From Stagonosporopsis chrysanthemi (lineage: Eukaryota > Ascomycota > Dothideomycetes > Pleosporales > Didymellaceae): 64,000 nt of DNA. The notes beneath the pieces are model-generated. The model saw only the letters and a list, made by a program, of their open reading frames with translations. It did not search any database and was not told where the DNA came from. The stretch lies in contig JAFISE010000043.1 of NCBI GenBank assembly GCA_022560025.1, forward strand, positions 62,001-126,000, in the 5' to 3' direction. Within the stretch, counting starts at the first letter, position 1. Every line of letters starts with the position of its first letter. The position numbers and the translations under genes were made by a program. Positions 33,230 to 45,407 of this stretch are shown piece after piece.

Positions 33230-34798
33230 CTAGAAGCGGCCGCGGTCTTGGACGCGTTCGACGCCGTCTGCGAAGCTGCGTGTCAGGCCCACGCTCGCCC
33301 AGAAGTCGTCGCCAATGTCGCCGCGCCGGGTGAGCCGCTCGAGCAGGCTGCGCGCGTCGCGGAGTTCCTGATCCAGCGGAGAGGCGGGCGTCGTGATCTG
33401 GGCAACGTCGTCGTCGACAACGACCGTTGTGAAGCTGTCTGCCTCAGCTTCCTGCTGGCGCTCTTCTCTTACAGGCTCGTCCATCAGCCCGAGAACGTTC
33501 GCCTCGCGTGGCCCGTCGAGTCGGTACATGTCACTCTCGCCTGTCGGTTGCGCCGAAAAGCTACTCCTTACGTACTCCCTCACGTATCTCCTGAGATCGC
33601 TGCCCTGGTCCATCACGCTCCTGCCGTACCGCCTCGGGCTGGGCGGCTCGTCGGCAAAGTAGCTGGGACGCATGCGGCGCCTGGACAGCGGGTTGGCTGT
33701 CGCTTCATCCTCCGTGTCAGAGGCGGTCGAGTCGCCCTCGTCAGAAGATTCACACGCTCGCGCAAAGCTCTCGCGGAAGTCCTCGCCGCGCCTGCGTGCA
33801 AGACCAGGGCTCGGACGCCGCGACGGGATGGTGACGTGTGTGTGCTCGCTGACGGTAGTGTTGGAGTTGCTGCTGCTCGCGCGGGTGCTAGAAGCCGCAA
33901 AGGAGGCGCTGGCGGCAGACGAGGCGAAGGAGGACTCGGCGGTGGGTGGGACGGGGTCTGGCACGACGGTGCTGAGAAACGTCTGCCAGGGGAGGTTCGA
34001 GGAGGTGCTGGACACGCTGTTGCTGCGCTCGCGGTCGCCGAGGCCGTCGACCGTGGAGACAGGCGACCACGACTCGCGGAGAGAGGAGGAGGGCAGTGGG
34101 CCGTCGGCGATCCTGCGGTGGCCGACGCGGCGGAGGGGCGGTTCGTCGTCCTCGACGTAGGGGCTGGCGTCGTCTCGTCTGGGCGGGCGGGCATATGGCG
34201 AGGATCGTCGGACAGCGGGCCAGTGGGCGAAGTTGCGTGGGGGAGGGGGAGGCGAGTCGTCGAGCTGTATGCGGCGGCGGCCGTGCCCAGCGGGCAGGCG
34301 GGCCATGTCACTGTCATACGGGGCCATGTCGTACGGCGGGGACAGCGGGCGGGCGTGCTCGGAGCGCGAGGGCGAGCGGGCGGCGGCGGCGGGGGCAAAG
34401 CCCGGCGTCAGGGCGGGCAGCGTGCGCGGGTGCAGGTCGTAGCGGTCAGCGTGCAGGTCGTAGCGGTCGGCGTGCAGGTCGTAGCGGTCGGCGTGCAGGT
34501 CGTAGCGGTGGTCGGGGCGGGCGGCATCGCGCTGTCGCTCTCGCTCTCGCAGCTCAGGCACGGGCGGGGCGGGCGGCGGCAGCTGGGTGCGGGCGTGCGA
34601 GAGGCGCGGCGGGTGCTGCAGCACACTGGCAAAGCGCGACGTGCGGCTGTCGGCCGCGAAGACGTCCAGGTGCCTCGCAGCTCTGGTCCCGCGCGCGCGC
34701 CGGCGGATGGGCGATCGCAGCCCGGCCACGTCGGCGCGCAGCACATCCTTCTCCTTGGCCACGTCGCGCACAATGTTCCAGCCGACCGGGATGCCCAT
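33230..34798 (-). CDS. Disordered Ser/Arg/Pro-rich protein of unknown function with heptad repeats
   Basis: One frame on the minus strand. I start it at the ATG of MGIPVGWNIVRDVAKEKDVL, giving 522 residues. The frame remains open to 35125, so a longer N-terminus or an upstream exon is possible. The first 25 residues look structured. The middle is Pro/Arg/Ser-rich and includes four copies of DRYDLHA encoded by a 21-bp DNA repeat. The C-terminus has helical, conserved-looking segments: DLRRYVREYVRSSF, LDQELRDARSLLERLTRRGDI and an ending DDFWASVGLTRSFADGVERV. No known domain is recognised. An even longer frame lies antisense; I prefer the minus strand because its product has ordered segments and a conventional ending, whereas the antisense product is Gly/Arg/Ala low complexity. 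Confidence 0.65.
   Translation of the reverse strand: MGIPVGWNIVRDVAKEKDVLRADVAGLRSPIRRRARGTRAARHLDVFAADSRTSRFASVLQHPPRLSHARTQLPPPAPPVPELRERERQRDAARPDHRYDLHADRYDLHADRYDLHADRYDLHPRTLPALTPGFAPAAAARSPSRSEHARPLSPPYDMAPYDSDMARLPAGHGRRRIQLDDSPPPPPRNFAHWPAVRRSSPYARPPRRDDASPYVEDDEPPLRRVGHRRIADGPLPSSSLRESWSPVSTVDGLGDRERSNSVSSTSSNLPWQTFLSTVVPDPVPPTAESSFASSAASASFAASSTRASSSNSNTTVSEHTHVTIPSRRPSPGLARRRGEDFRESFARACESSDEGDSTASDTEDEATANPLSRRRMRPSYFADEPPSPRRYGRSVMDQGSDLRRYVREYVRSSFSAQPTGESDMYRLDGPREANVLGLMDEPVREERQQEAEADSFTTVVVDDDVAQITTPASPLDQELRDARSLLERLTRRGDIGDDFWASVGLTRSFADGVERVQDRGRF
34430..34511. repeat. 21-bp tandem repeat, four copies, inside a coding region
   Basis: The unit GTGCAGGTCGTAGCGGTCGGC (plus strand) occurs four times with one or two substitutions. 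It codes for the seven-residue repeat DRYDLHA on the minus strand. Unit length is a multiple of three, so copy-number changes would not break the frame. Confidence 0.9.
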
Positions 34799-35359
34799 CG
34801 CGAGGGCCGCTGCGCAGAGAGTGGGTGGGCGGGTGGAGAGCGGGCGGCGGGCGGCGGGCGGGCGGCGGGCGGGCAGCGAGGAGATGCGGTGGTGATGGAC
34901 ACGCTCGGGAGGCTGACGACGGGGAACGGAGCCCTGGAGCCAGGGAGCGAGCGTTCCTGGCCTGACCGCGCTAGACCGCGATGGAAATGAGGCTGGAGCC
35001 CGGCTCATGCACGCTGCATGCGGGCCCCGGTCGCAGCAGTACATGCGAGCATCGTCTCCATCTCGCAACGCCGACTGCAATAGCAACAACCGCTGCAACA
35101 GTGCGTGCCTGCGCCGCGAGAGCACTACCGCTGCTGTCCGCCACCGCTGCTGCCCGTGTGACCCTCACTCTCCCGCCGCCGTCTGATCGTTGCAAGGCTT
35201 GCAGGGCTCGCAGTGGCCAGCAGGCGGCGATGCCAAGACGTCGTTGCCCGATCGGGCCTGGGCGCCTTTCCACTCTGCTCGTCCAATCGACACCGCAGCT
35301 CAACCAGAACCTGCCTGCGACGCTGCCTTCACCTGCATCTGTCCATGGCATCTTGACGA

Positions 35360-37560
35360 ATGTCCGCGGCCAGGATTCAGCCGGGTCTGGAGCGCATCGC
35401 CGCCTTGCTCAAGGGCGTCGATTTTCCATGGCAGTCCCTTCACGTGGCCGGCACCAACGGCAAAGGCTCAATCTGCCATTACGCCTCGTCCATGCTGGTG
35501 GGCTACAACATCAAGGTCGGAAAGTTCACGTCTCCCCATTTGGTAGACAGGTACGTGTCTCTCTATTGCTATCGGCGGACAACTAATCATTCAGATGGGA
35601 CTGCATCTCTGTTGATGGCAAGCCAGTTGCTGAAACTCACTTCCTCAAGATCGAGCGCCACTACCAGAACGTCAATCAAAAGCACCAGATCGGCGCTTCT
35701 CCTTTTGAAATCCTGACTGCCACAGCTTTCACCGTCTTCAATGAAAGAAAGGTAGATGTCGGCGTTGTCGAGGTCGGCATGGGTGGCAAGCTCGACTCGA
35801 CCAACATCCTCAACAATCAGGCGGTATCCGTCATCTCTAAGATCGCTCGGGATCACGAAGGCTTTCTAGGCAAAACACTGTCTGAGATTGCCTCTCACAA
35901 AGCCGGCATTCTGAGGCCACGCGTGCCTTACATCGTCAACCCATCAAATGAGCCAAACGTTCTGACTGTCATCGACGACTATGCACAGGAGATTGGCGCG
36001 GGTCCCCCGCTCACCACCACCAGCTTTGAACTCGGCCTCAAGATGTACCACAAAACGAGATGGTCACGTGCCACTTCGAATCTGTTGCCATTCCAGATCG
36101 AAAACCTCAAGCTGGCTGTGGTTGCCGTAATGCAGATGCTGCAGAGCACTGGCCGCGAAGCGAAACATAGAGAGCTCGCAAAGTCTCTCCTGTCCAATGC
36201 AAGCTTGAAAAACCCAGGGCGGCAAGAGCTGGTCCGTGTTGTCCCAGTCTTCCAGAACGCCGGCAGTACGAGGAATCAAGTTCTAGTTGATGGCGCGCAC
36301 AACCCCGACGCTGCTGTAACACTAGACAGCCTCGTCAACAGCACAATGAGGTATGGGACGTCGCCTGTTAAAGAGCGGCCCGCATCTGGCTGGCCCGTCA
36401 CGTGGGTTCTTGCTATGACTGAAGGCAAAGATGCGCGAGAGTTCCTTGCCACTCTGCTCAAGCCAGGAGACAACGTCGTCACCACGAGTTTCGGCCCAGT
36501 GGCAGGCATGCCGTGGGTCAAGCCCATGCACCCGAAAGAACTACTTGAAGTGGCAAGGTCTGTCGAACCACAGATCACTGGAGTGCACGTTCCCCTCCTC
36601 AGTCCGCTTCGAGCCATTTCTACAGCCAAGTACCTGTCCGATCAGTTGGCCCCCTGGTCGCCTATAGTTCTGACAGGAAGTCTCTATCTCGTTGGCGATC
36701 TGCACCGCGAACTGCGACCCCGCTCAGAACAAACGTGGTGGACGGATACAGATCCGGTCGTTGCAGCTGACAGAGAGTCGTACATGGAGATGCATGCTGA
36801 AGAACGTCAGCGTGCGGGCAATGCTTTGGGCTCCAACAAGGCTGCGACCGTCGGCGAACTCGAGGATCCTGCGACTGATGAACAGACAAGATTGCAAGAA
36901 GAGCTCGACGCTTTGGATCGCGAACTCCAAGGTCTTAAGATCGAAGAGAAGCGGATTGCAGAAGAAAACTCCGCAGCGGTGCATGCGATTGAGGATCAAC
37001 GTCCCCTGAGCGCGGCAGAGCGCCTTGAACGCGAGGACCAAGAGTTTCTGAGAGCTCGCGCAACACCAGAGGAGATTACCGCCCATCTTGCAAGAGCCGA
37101 AAAGTTAAAAGAAAGTCTTGCTGCAGGGCAGGCGAGAGCTGCAAGAGCAGCTCAAGAACGAGCCGAAAAACTCGCGGACCGACTAGCGCGAAAGGAAAAG
37201 AGGGAACTGCGAAGGGACCGGAGAATTGAGAGGAAAAAACAGGAGAAGGAGAGCGAATTACAACGTAAGGCGTTACGGCGCGAAACATTTCGATTTACAG
37301 AGCCACCGAGAACGGCAGCCCAACAGAAGATTCCCCTAAGGAACGAGGACGATGATGCGTTCCGGGACCGTGAACGAAGCGTACGCCCGCCAGTGAAACA
37401 CAAAGCCGCCTACCATGCGTCAACCTCGACTTCAGGTGTAAAGGATGCACTTTCAGTCCTGGAATTGAACGACTCCACATACCACCCTTTACCAGCTAGA
37501 TCCGGGAACGAGGGGAGAGGTCGCGTGAGGCAGACGATCAGTAGAGGTCGGAGGTCATAG
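35360..37560 (+). CDS. FOL3: Dihydrofolate synthase/folylpolyglutamate synthase family with C-terminal coiled-coil extension
   Basis: Exons 35360-35550 and 35595-37560 encode 718 residues. The start ATG opens MSAARIQPGLERIAALLKG. The ATP loop GTNGKGS is at about residues 31-37, TSPHLVDR follows, then VGVVEVGMGGKLDSTN and ISKIARDHEGFLGKTLSEIASHKAGIL. The C-terminal lobe has LVDGAHNPDAA and ends near LTGSLYLVGDLHREL (about residue 430). This is the fold that joins glutamate to dihydropteroate or folates; the RDHEGFLG form favours the FOL3 (dihydrofolate synthase) side. Yeast FOL3 is about 430 residues, so roughly 290 residues here are extra. They are highly charged, with a long Glu/Lys/Arg coiled coil (about 500-640) and a basic tail. 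It starts 0.56 kb from the oppositely oriented gene's ATG. Confidence 0.88.
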
Positions 37561-39397
37561 GATTGCCCTGTTCAGATCATTAACCCTTGACCAAGCATCG
37601 GCAGCGTGACAGCCGGTGCTTTCCCCTCCCGCATAGCAACATCTCTGCACCGCAGCGCCTCCAGCCAGCATGCTTCGTGGGGGACAAGAAGAGATAAACG
37701 TGGGAGTCTGGCATGGAAGTTGAGCGAATGGGCAGTCAATCTAAACTTGATTGTATTGATATTAATGACGAGCCCAGAGATTTGATAGGTGTTTGGTATA
37801 TATAGCCTGTATGATAGAAGATTGCTAAGCACAGTCTCCATTACCTCGAATAATAGCATGGCATTTTTCTGTCGTAGTCAGCCGCAATTATTGTCTACTA
37901 ACTTGGTAACGACCATTGTGAAGCTATGGTTGGAAAGTCACCGCGCCCACCGAGCGCCGCGGACGAAACCTCAAAACGGCAATGCACCCTTAGTTTGTTG
38001 AGTCGTGTACCTCAAAGTGAGGACGCCCCAAAGCAAAAATCAAGCCTACGTGCGTGGCAGCAGCCGAAACGGTTCTCGAGATTCAGTGTTGGGCGCTTTG
38101 ATCAGGTCACACAGCGGCGAGCACTGACTCAAGAGCAAAACGTTCCAAGTCAGCTGCAGCTGACTGCACACGGCCGCGCAGAAAGCAGCGTGCCCAAGGG
38201 GGAGCGATGAATCAAAATAGCAACCGAGCAGAGACCAACCCAGCGGTTGGCGTATGTACCTACTCCAAGCGAACTCCTTGCGCCTGGGTGAACAGTGGGG
38301 AAGCGGTCACGATGGCAAAGTGGCCGTGCACTCGACTCCAGCATCGACGGTGGGTGGAGTGCGAGAGGGGCTGGCAAACCGAGCCATCGCAATCACCAAA
38401 CGCCGCATCGCATTCACGACCACGCAGTGGCCCGCATTATTCCCGTGTCAGATGGGCAGCCTCAAACAAGACACAGTGGCAGCGTTTTCTCCAGTTTTTT
38501 TCGCTCCATGACGGCGTCAAGATGTAATTCTCCACCAATTTCTCCACCCGCAGGCAGGCTTGATGGGCTGCGAGGAGGCTCTGCTGGCCTGCCGGGCTGC
38601 CGGCGTGGGGGGTCGAGTGAAGATCTGTGGGTCCTTGCACGACGCTGGTTGATTTCTTGGTTGAGCCGCACAGCAGCAGAGCCTCAGGGGGCGGCGGTGG
38701 CAGCAGTGCGAAGTGGATTGCCAGCAAGGCCATGGCAGGACTGTTCGCCATCGGGGAACGTAGTCTGCAGTGATGGCCTGCACTCGCCGGTTCAACAAGT
38801 GCTAGCAGCCCACGCAGCCGCGGTTGTGTCGCGGTACCTTTGCGTGCTTGGCGGCGGAGCAGCGGTTTAGCACACACCGAAGTGGGCCCTGCAGGCGCCG
38901 TTAGCAGTGTTGGAACCGCGAACCCGCGCGTCATCGGGGCACGTCGTCGTTCAAAGCTTTCACAGCTCCAGGGCGCTCCATATCAACCCCTTGTCCGCCA
39001 CGCCACTATTCCCCGGAAAAATTCCTGACTCCAGCATTGGGCTGTCTGCGTGCTGGTAGAGAAAATCCGAGGTACGTCCAACTTTCTGCTCCATTGCTGC
39101 GCATTTTCCGGCTCTCGCATGTGAACAGCGCGACCATTGCTGGACGTGTTTGCGACACCGGGGGATTCGCTGCCAGCTGATTCGTTGCGAGCTGCGCGGC
39201 CGGCTAACCATCGTACGTGCAGGTCGAGCTTTTGCATCTTGTCACATTTATTTGTATTCCTACAGTTCCATTGCTGTTGTATAACTACTGTACAATTGCT
39301 CCTTTCATTGTTGTTGTGGTGCTGCAGTATAGTCCCGCACACCTCCTACATACCTCTCTCGACCCCCACAGCACAGCACGCCAATCGATAGCGCATC
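37561..39397. other. 1.8-kb intergenic region upstream of GUT2
   Basis: Two plus-strand genes flank it. The first part is AT-rich with TATATATA near 37796. The 38.2-39.0 kb part is GC-rich with overlapping short frames on both strands that show no protein character. The last 200 bp before the ATG are pyrimidine-rich, as is usual for a fungal promoter/leader. No RNA gene recognised. Confidence 0.45.
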
Positions 39398-41719
39398 ATG
39401 GCTGCACGACGCTCGAGTCGCTTCTTGAAGCCGCTGGCCTACGCAGCGGGCGCCGGTCTGGCCGGCAGCGCAGTCCTGTACACAGTCATCCGCCCGCGCG
39501 ACATTCCTGGCACAGAAGCAGCCGCGGTGCCCCCACCGACGTACGGCGAGGGCGGTGTCTTCAACCCCCCCAAGTTCCCCAACGTGCCGTCGAGAGCGGA
39601 GCAGATTGCAAGGCTGAAGGCGAGTGGAGGCGTTGTTGCGCAGGTCGCGGAGAAGGCGAAGAACCTCCTCACAGGGAGCACATCGGCGCCCGAGCAGAAG
39701 CCCGAGCAGGAGGAGTATGATCTGCTGGTCATTGGCGGTGGTGCAACTGGTGCCGGTATTGCGCTGGACGCCGTTACACGAGGCCTGAAGGTTGCCATGG
39801 TCGAGCGTGACGACTTCAGCAGTGGTACCAGCAGTAAGAGCACAAAGCTGGTGCACGGAGGTGTCAGGTACCTCGAGAAGGCTGTCTGGAATCTGGACTA
39901 CAACCAGTGAGTGAAGCAGCTGGTTTTCCCCCTGAGACATGCTAATTGTGAAATTTCCAGGTACGCACTCGTCGTCGAAGCCCTCCGCGAACGCCGCTAC
40001 TTCTTGGACACCGCGCCGCATCTTTCCCAGTGGCTTCCCATTATGATTCCCATCCAGAAGTGGTGGCAGGCGCCGTACTTCTGGGTCGGCACAAAGTTCT
40101 ACGACTTTTTGGCCGGTTCTGAGAACATTGAGAGCTCGTACTACATGACAAAGAGCAAGGCTCTGGACGCTTTTCCCATGCTGAAGAAGGAGGGTCTATT
40201 CGGAGCTCTCGTCTACTACGACGGCGCACACAACGATTCCCGCATGAACGTTTCTCTGGCTATGACAGCAGCTCTGTACGGCGCCACCGTCGTCAGCCAC
40301 GTCGAAGTCACCGGATTGACAAAGGACGCCAATGGCAAGCTCAACGGCGCTATTGCAAAGGATCGTGTTGACCAGCTGAACGGCAAGAACGCCGAGGAGT
40401 TCACGATCAAGGCCAAGGGTATCATCAACGCCACTGGTCCCTTCACCGACTCTATCCGCAAGATGGACGACCAGAAGGTTGCTGAGATTGTTGCTCCTAG
40501 CTCGGGTGTCCACGTTATTCTGCCCGGGTACTTCAGCCCTGCCAACATGGGTCTGATCGACCCCAACACATCGGACGGCCGTGTCATCTTCTTCCTGCCA
40601 TGGCAGGGTAACACAATCGCCGGTACCACCGACACTGCTTGCGATGTTAAGCAGGACCCGATTGCTGGCGAGGAGGAGATCGAGTGGATTTTGAAGGAAG
40701 TCAAGCGCTACCTGCAGCCCGAGATCAACGTCAGGCGCGGTGATGTCCTGGCTGCATGGTCTGGCATCCGTCCCCTTGTCCGTGACCCTACCAAGGATAA
40801 GTCCGAGGGTCTTGTGCGCAACCACTTGGTCACCATGTCCGAGTCTGGCCTCCTGACCTGCTCTGGAGGAAAGTGGACAACCTACCGCCAGATGGCTGAG
40901 GAGACCGTCGACGAGGCCATCAAGGAGTACAACCTGGAGCCCCGCGCTCTATCAAACGCTCCTCTGGTTAGCGGCACCCAGGTCAAGGACGAGGCACCCC
41001 TCGACGGCACCTGCCAGACCCACCGCGTCCGCCTGGTCGGTGCCCACGGCTTCTCCAAGACCCTCTTCATCAACCTGGTTCAGCACTACGGCATTGACAC
41101 CGAGGTAGCCAAGTACCTCTGCCAGGCCTACGGCGACCGCGCGTGGACTGTTGCTGCCCTCTGCGCACCCACCGAGACCCGCTTCCCCGTCCGTGGTAAG
41201 AAGATCTCCGAACTCTACCCCTACGTCGACGGCGAAGTCCGCTACGCGGTGCGCCACGAATACGCACAAACCGCAACCGACGTCATCGCACGCCGCATGC
41301 GCCTCGCCTTCCTCAACGCGCAGGCCTCGCTGGAAGCCCTTCCCCAGGTCATCGACATCATGGCCGACGAGCTCAACTGGTCTTCCGCGCGCAAGGACGC
41401 AGAGTTCAACAACGGCGTGCAGTTCCTCGGCTCCATGGGCCTGCCCAAGAACAAGCTCTCCCTGACGCGCAAGGACGTCGAGGCCGGCAAGGTCGGCAAG
41501 TACGCAGACGAGGAGTACCAGCTTTACGCTCGCCATGGTGAGTCTCCTACCCCCATCTCCTCCCCCGACCCGCAGCAGCACTGTGCCGAGCTGTTCCAAC
41601 TCGGAATCGCGCTAAATCGTGGCCTTGCAGATAAGCCCGAGGAGCTGCTTGAGAGCGATTCCAAGCTCGCAAAGGGGCATAACCCCGTTATAGGCAAAGA
41701 CTCGCCTGTCAACAAGTAG
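39398..41719 (+). CDS. GUT2: Mitochondrial FAD-dependent glycerol-3-phosphate dehydrogenase
   Basis: Exons 39398-39906, 39961-41537 and 41631-41719 encode 724 residues. The N-terminus is a mitochondrial targeting and membrane segment (arginine-rich start, then LAYAAGAGLAGSAVLYTVI). The FAD-binding motif VIGGGATGAG is at about 111-120. SSKSTKLVHGGVRYLEKA, MTAALYGATVVSHVEV, GRVIFFLPWQGNTIAGTTD and the LAAWSGIRPLVRDP substrate region follow. The C-terminal domain has FPVRGKKISELYPYVDGEVRYAVRHEYAQT. The enzyme oxidises glycerol-3-phosphate to dihydroxyacetone phosphate at the outer face of the inner membrane and passes electrons to ubiquinone, serving glycerol use and the NADH shuttle. There is no EF-hand tail, as expected for fungi. 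Confidence 0.96.
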
Positions 41720-42122
41720 ACACCGACGTGAATCAATGTCGGCGGGCTACTGACGGGGGGATTGGAATGTAGCGCAGAGCATTCGTTATATAATGTTGCA
41801 TAATCGGCGCGCTTGCTTGGTTTTGTGTTCGTTCGGTGGAGTTGAAGAGGTAGTTGTTGCGTGCGTTATGTATCGATACCTCAGCGCATGCATGTCCCGG
41901 TGTGTGCAAAACCAGTATTTGTATATATATCTTGTTCAATCTCAGCCCCTTTACTCTCCAAATTAGACCTGTGTTAGTATTCATTGAATGCCCTTGTGCG
42001 AGTTTAGTAAGAAGGGTGGAAAGACTGGGTGGAGAACAACAGATACTGCGGTGATCCAGAAAGCCTGATTAACTTAGTTCGTTGTGCGTCTGATCTTCTT
42101 TCTTATCGACACGGAATACTGT
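41720..42122. other. Intergenic region between converging genes
   Basis: About 400 bp, AT-rich, holding the 3' ends of GUT2 and of the permease gene. TATATATAT near 41922 is probably part of a 3' end rather than a promoter. No gene. Confidence 0.4.
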
Positions 42123-43948
42123 CTACCACATCCTCTCCCAGCACCTCCTCCACACCGGCATCTCCGCCAACCTCGCTCGATGATTCTCCTCAACCCCGCC
42201 CTCCTCCCACTTCCTACACTCCTCATCAATAGCCGCCTTGCCACTGACGAAATCCGCCTCGGCCGCTTTCACAAACGACGTCTTCTTAAACACCTTCCAG
42301 AACACAAACACAAACACACTGAACCACGCGCCAAAGTAGCTCGTGATGAAACCCTGAACACTAAACGGCACAAGCGTGTCGTACCCGATGAAAATCACCA
42401 TCAGCACACCCAGCAGCAGCGCAAAGTACGCCGTGTAGGGCGCAAACGGCGCGCGGTACGGCAGCAGCCCCGGGTCGAACTTCTGCGCGACCCGCGCCCG
42501 GTGCCAGCCGATGTACGTCCACAGCATGCCGACGTAGGTGCAGACGAGGGCGCAGGTCGTCAGGCCGACGAACCAGTAGAAGACCTCGACGGCGTTGTTG
42601 GAACTGACCAGGAACGTCAGGCACGTGATGAGCGTCACGGCGCCCACGGCGTAGATGGGCACCCCGGCTTTGGTGCAGGTTAGGAAGAATTTGGGCGCTT
42701 GGCCGTCGCGCGCGAGCCCGTACAGTGTGCGTGAAGAGGCGTATAGGTAGGCGTTTCCGCAGGACCAGCCGGACAGGAGGATCAGGAAGTTGATGAGCCC
42801 AGGGAGGCCCTTGATGCCGAGGTTGGTGATGCCGACGACCCAGGGCGAGGCTGTGGAGTAGTGTGTCAGTGGAATGGGTAAGATGTGTGTGTGCGTGTAT
42901 AGGGGCACTTACCGGCGGCGCCTGGTTCGCCCGCGTCAATGGCACCCAGCAGCCTGTCGTCGCGCGACGAGCAAATGATGCCTACAGCCAACACGCCGAA
43001 GACGTAGAAGCCCACCAGGCGGTAGAAGATCAGCTTCGCCACGCGGGGGATTGTGCGGCGCGGGTTCTGGATCTCGCCGGCCGCAAGACAGATCATATCG
43101 GGGCCGGCAATGGTAAAGGCCGCGTAGATGCAGACGCTCCAGAAGCCGCAGAAGCGGCCCGTCGCGCCCTCGGCGTAGTACGCGTGGATCAGGTTCCCGC
43201 CCGTCCAGTAGCGGAAGCCATAGCGGTCGTTCTGCGGGTTGCCGCCCAGCATCGTGATGAAGGTGAGCAGCACGAGGCCGATCAGGAGCAGCACCTTGGT
43301 GGACGCCATGACAAACTCGGACTCGCCGTACCACTTGACCGCCACGACGTTGAGGAAAACACACACCACCATGGTCATGGCGATCCAGATGGCCGGGTTG
43401 AGATCGGTGTTCCAGTACTGCATTACAGTGGCGACGGCACTGTATTCCGTGCACACCAGCATGACGCCCGCGAAAAAATACGTCCAGCCCATGGCGAAGC
43501 CCAGCGCGGGATCGACGAAGCGCGCGGCGAGCTCGAAGATGGCACCGCGCAGGGGCAGGTAGGCGCACATTTCTGCGACGCAGAGGTAGCAGGGCCAGAC
43601 GAAGAGGGCGCCCCAGAAGATGTAGCCCAGGACGAGCGAGAGCGGACCGGCTTTGGAAAGGGAGCCGCCAATGCCGACAAAGAGGCCGGTGCCGATGGAG
43701 CCTGGGGGGCGTTAATGTCTGCGGCGTGGTGAGGGTGAAGGAAAGGATAGGTTACCTCCAATGGCCATGAGCTGGACATGGCGCGGCGAGAGACCCCTGT
43801 GTGTCTGGCCATACTTTGCGAGCTCTGCAGCAGTGAAATGCGCATTATCCTCAACGAGGCCCTGTTTCAAATCGCCGTCATATTGCGACAAGACATCTGC
43901 AGTTTTGGACGCGCTGGTGGTCTGCGCGATTTCCGGATCGACGCCCAT
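42123..43948 (-). CDS. Amino acid permease, fungal YAT family (12 TM)
   Basis: Three exons, 43948-43756, 43701-42913 and 42850-42123, encode 569 residues, the usual YAT length. The first intron interrupts the conserved IGGSIGTGLFVGIGG segment, which defines the first helix of amino acid/polyamine/organocation transporters. Later come LGYIFWGALFVWPCYL, the FALGFAMGWTYFF-like segment, the ESEFVMASTKVLLLIGL helix, AAFTIAGPDMICLAAGEIQNPRRTIPR and GNAYLYASSRTLYGLARDGQAPKFF. About 12 helices and a cytosolic N-terminal domain of about 65 residues are visible. Such permeases import amino acids with protons at the plasma membrane; specificity cannot be read. The frame stays open upstream to 44092, and an earlier ATG is possible, but those residues look like leader. 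Confidence 0.92.
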
Positions 43949-45407
43949 ATCTTCTATCGATTTCGAAACTCGAAACCGAGATGAGGGGTATGTACTGAAC
44001 AGGAACAGATAAGGTAGACCTGAGGCTTTGAAAGATGCCACAAGATAGCCCTGCTCTTTATACCTCCCCTCGCACTCTGCTCCCCACGCCACAAGTCCAC
44101 CACTCTGCTTCGTTCCCTGACTTGTAATCTCTCGCTAGGCAAAGAGTCGGCGCCGCCATCCCTCTGCAGCATGCCAAGTGATAGTTGAACAGGCCTCCGA
44201 TAACATTCCAGAACAACCCGATAACGGCTCCAGCACAGCTCCTCGAAGCGGGGCGCGCGCTGACCACGTCGCTACGCACCAGGCGCACAAACCGCGTTAG
44301 AACAGCAGCAGCAGCAGCAGCAGCAATCGGAGCACTTTCCTCGCGCGCGCGCGGTCTCGCCCGGCCTCCGCAGCGCGCTGCAGCGGAAAAAGAGATTCGA
44401 GTCGCATGGGGCGCCACGAGGATGGTATCTTTCCATTGGGTTAGCTAATCGTGGGGTAGACCTAGCCAGGCCTGATACTCTTAGGCGCCCGAGACGCCCG
44501 CCAATGGCAGCGGAAGGCTTGTGTTCAGCCCTACGCCTTGGGGACGACGTTGAGGGCATCGTGGTGGTGGTGTTTTTTTTTGCGACGCCGGGCAAGTGAG
44601 GAGGTTGGCTATCACTCGCCCTTAACGCCTGAGGAAATGGGGTGGGAGGCTAGTTGAGAATGGCGAGGCTTGGGTTCGTTTTGGTGCTTTGGGGTTGGAT
44701 GAATGCAGGTGGTTTGAATGATGCTGGGTGCCGTGCAGCAAAGACCTAGAGACTGACATCAATAGGAGAATGCTAAGCAGATAGCCGAAGTGTTGGTTGC
44801 TGGGGTTTTGTCCTCGAAATCCTGTCACGTGGTCGGATATAGTCACTTGCTCCTACCATCCTGAGTACGCTAGCGCTCACTAATGCCTGTCCTGCTGTCT
44901 GTATAGGTATGCTTTTTGAACTCAGCGTATGACGAGGGAGATGATCTTAAATTCCTTCTGTTCCTCGGTTTTGCGGTCTGAATTAGAAGGTTCATCATCT
45001 GCAAATGCACAAGTCTGAATAAACCCGCCTTCTGCGTTGCCGAACAAGTGACCATTGTGCGATGCATCATCTCAGTTGCTTCTAGTAGCATGAGGCATTT
45101 CAGAGTGGGTTCCGTATACAACAGAAACAAACGTAGCTCTGTGATCAACCACTGTTCTCGACGCTTGTGCTAAATCGCCGTGAAGACGGCTGATGCCACT
45201 CGGAACTTACAACTTGTTCCATCAATAACACAGGACGCTGTGAAAAGGAAGCCAATCTTACGTGCTAAAGATATGATCGGCACTGAAAGTCAAGGAAATC
45301 TTGAACGTGCATTAGAGTCATTCGGACAACAAAGTGTTATGATAGCCATTGTTACTTCAAACAATTTCTGCACTGACTAACGAATCTATGCCCCTTCATC
45401 TCGCCTC
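43949..45407. other. 1.5-kb intergenic region (permease promoter; 3' end of DUF1857 gene)
   Basis: The GC-rich part near the permease includes a (CAG)n run at about 44306-44325 and a T-run at about 44573. The 44.6-45.4 kb part is AT-richer. Short frames exist but none looks like protein. No RNA gene found. Confidence 0.45.

Noticed and set aside
42863..43732. 289-codon plus-strand frame
   Set aside because: Antisense to the amino acid permease; composition mirrors the hydrophobic codons of the true strand.
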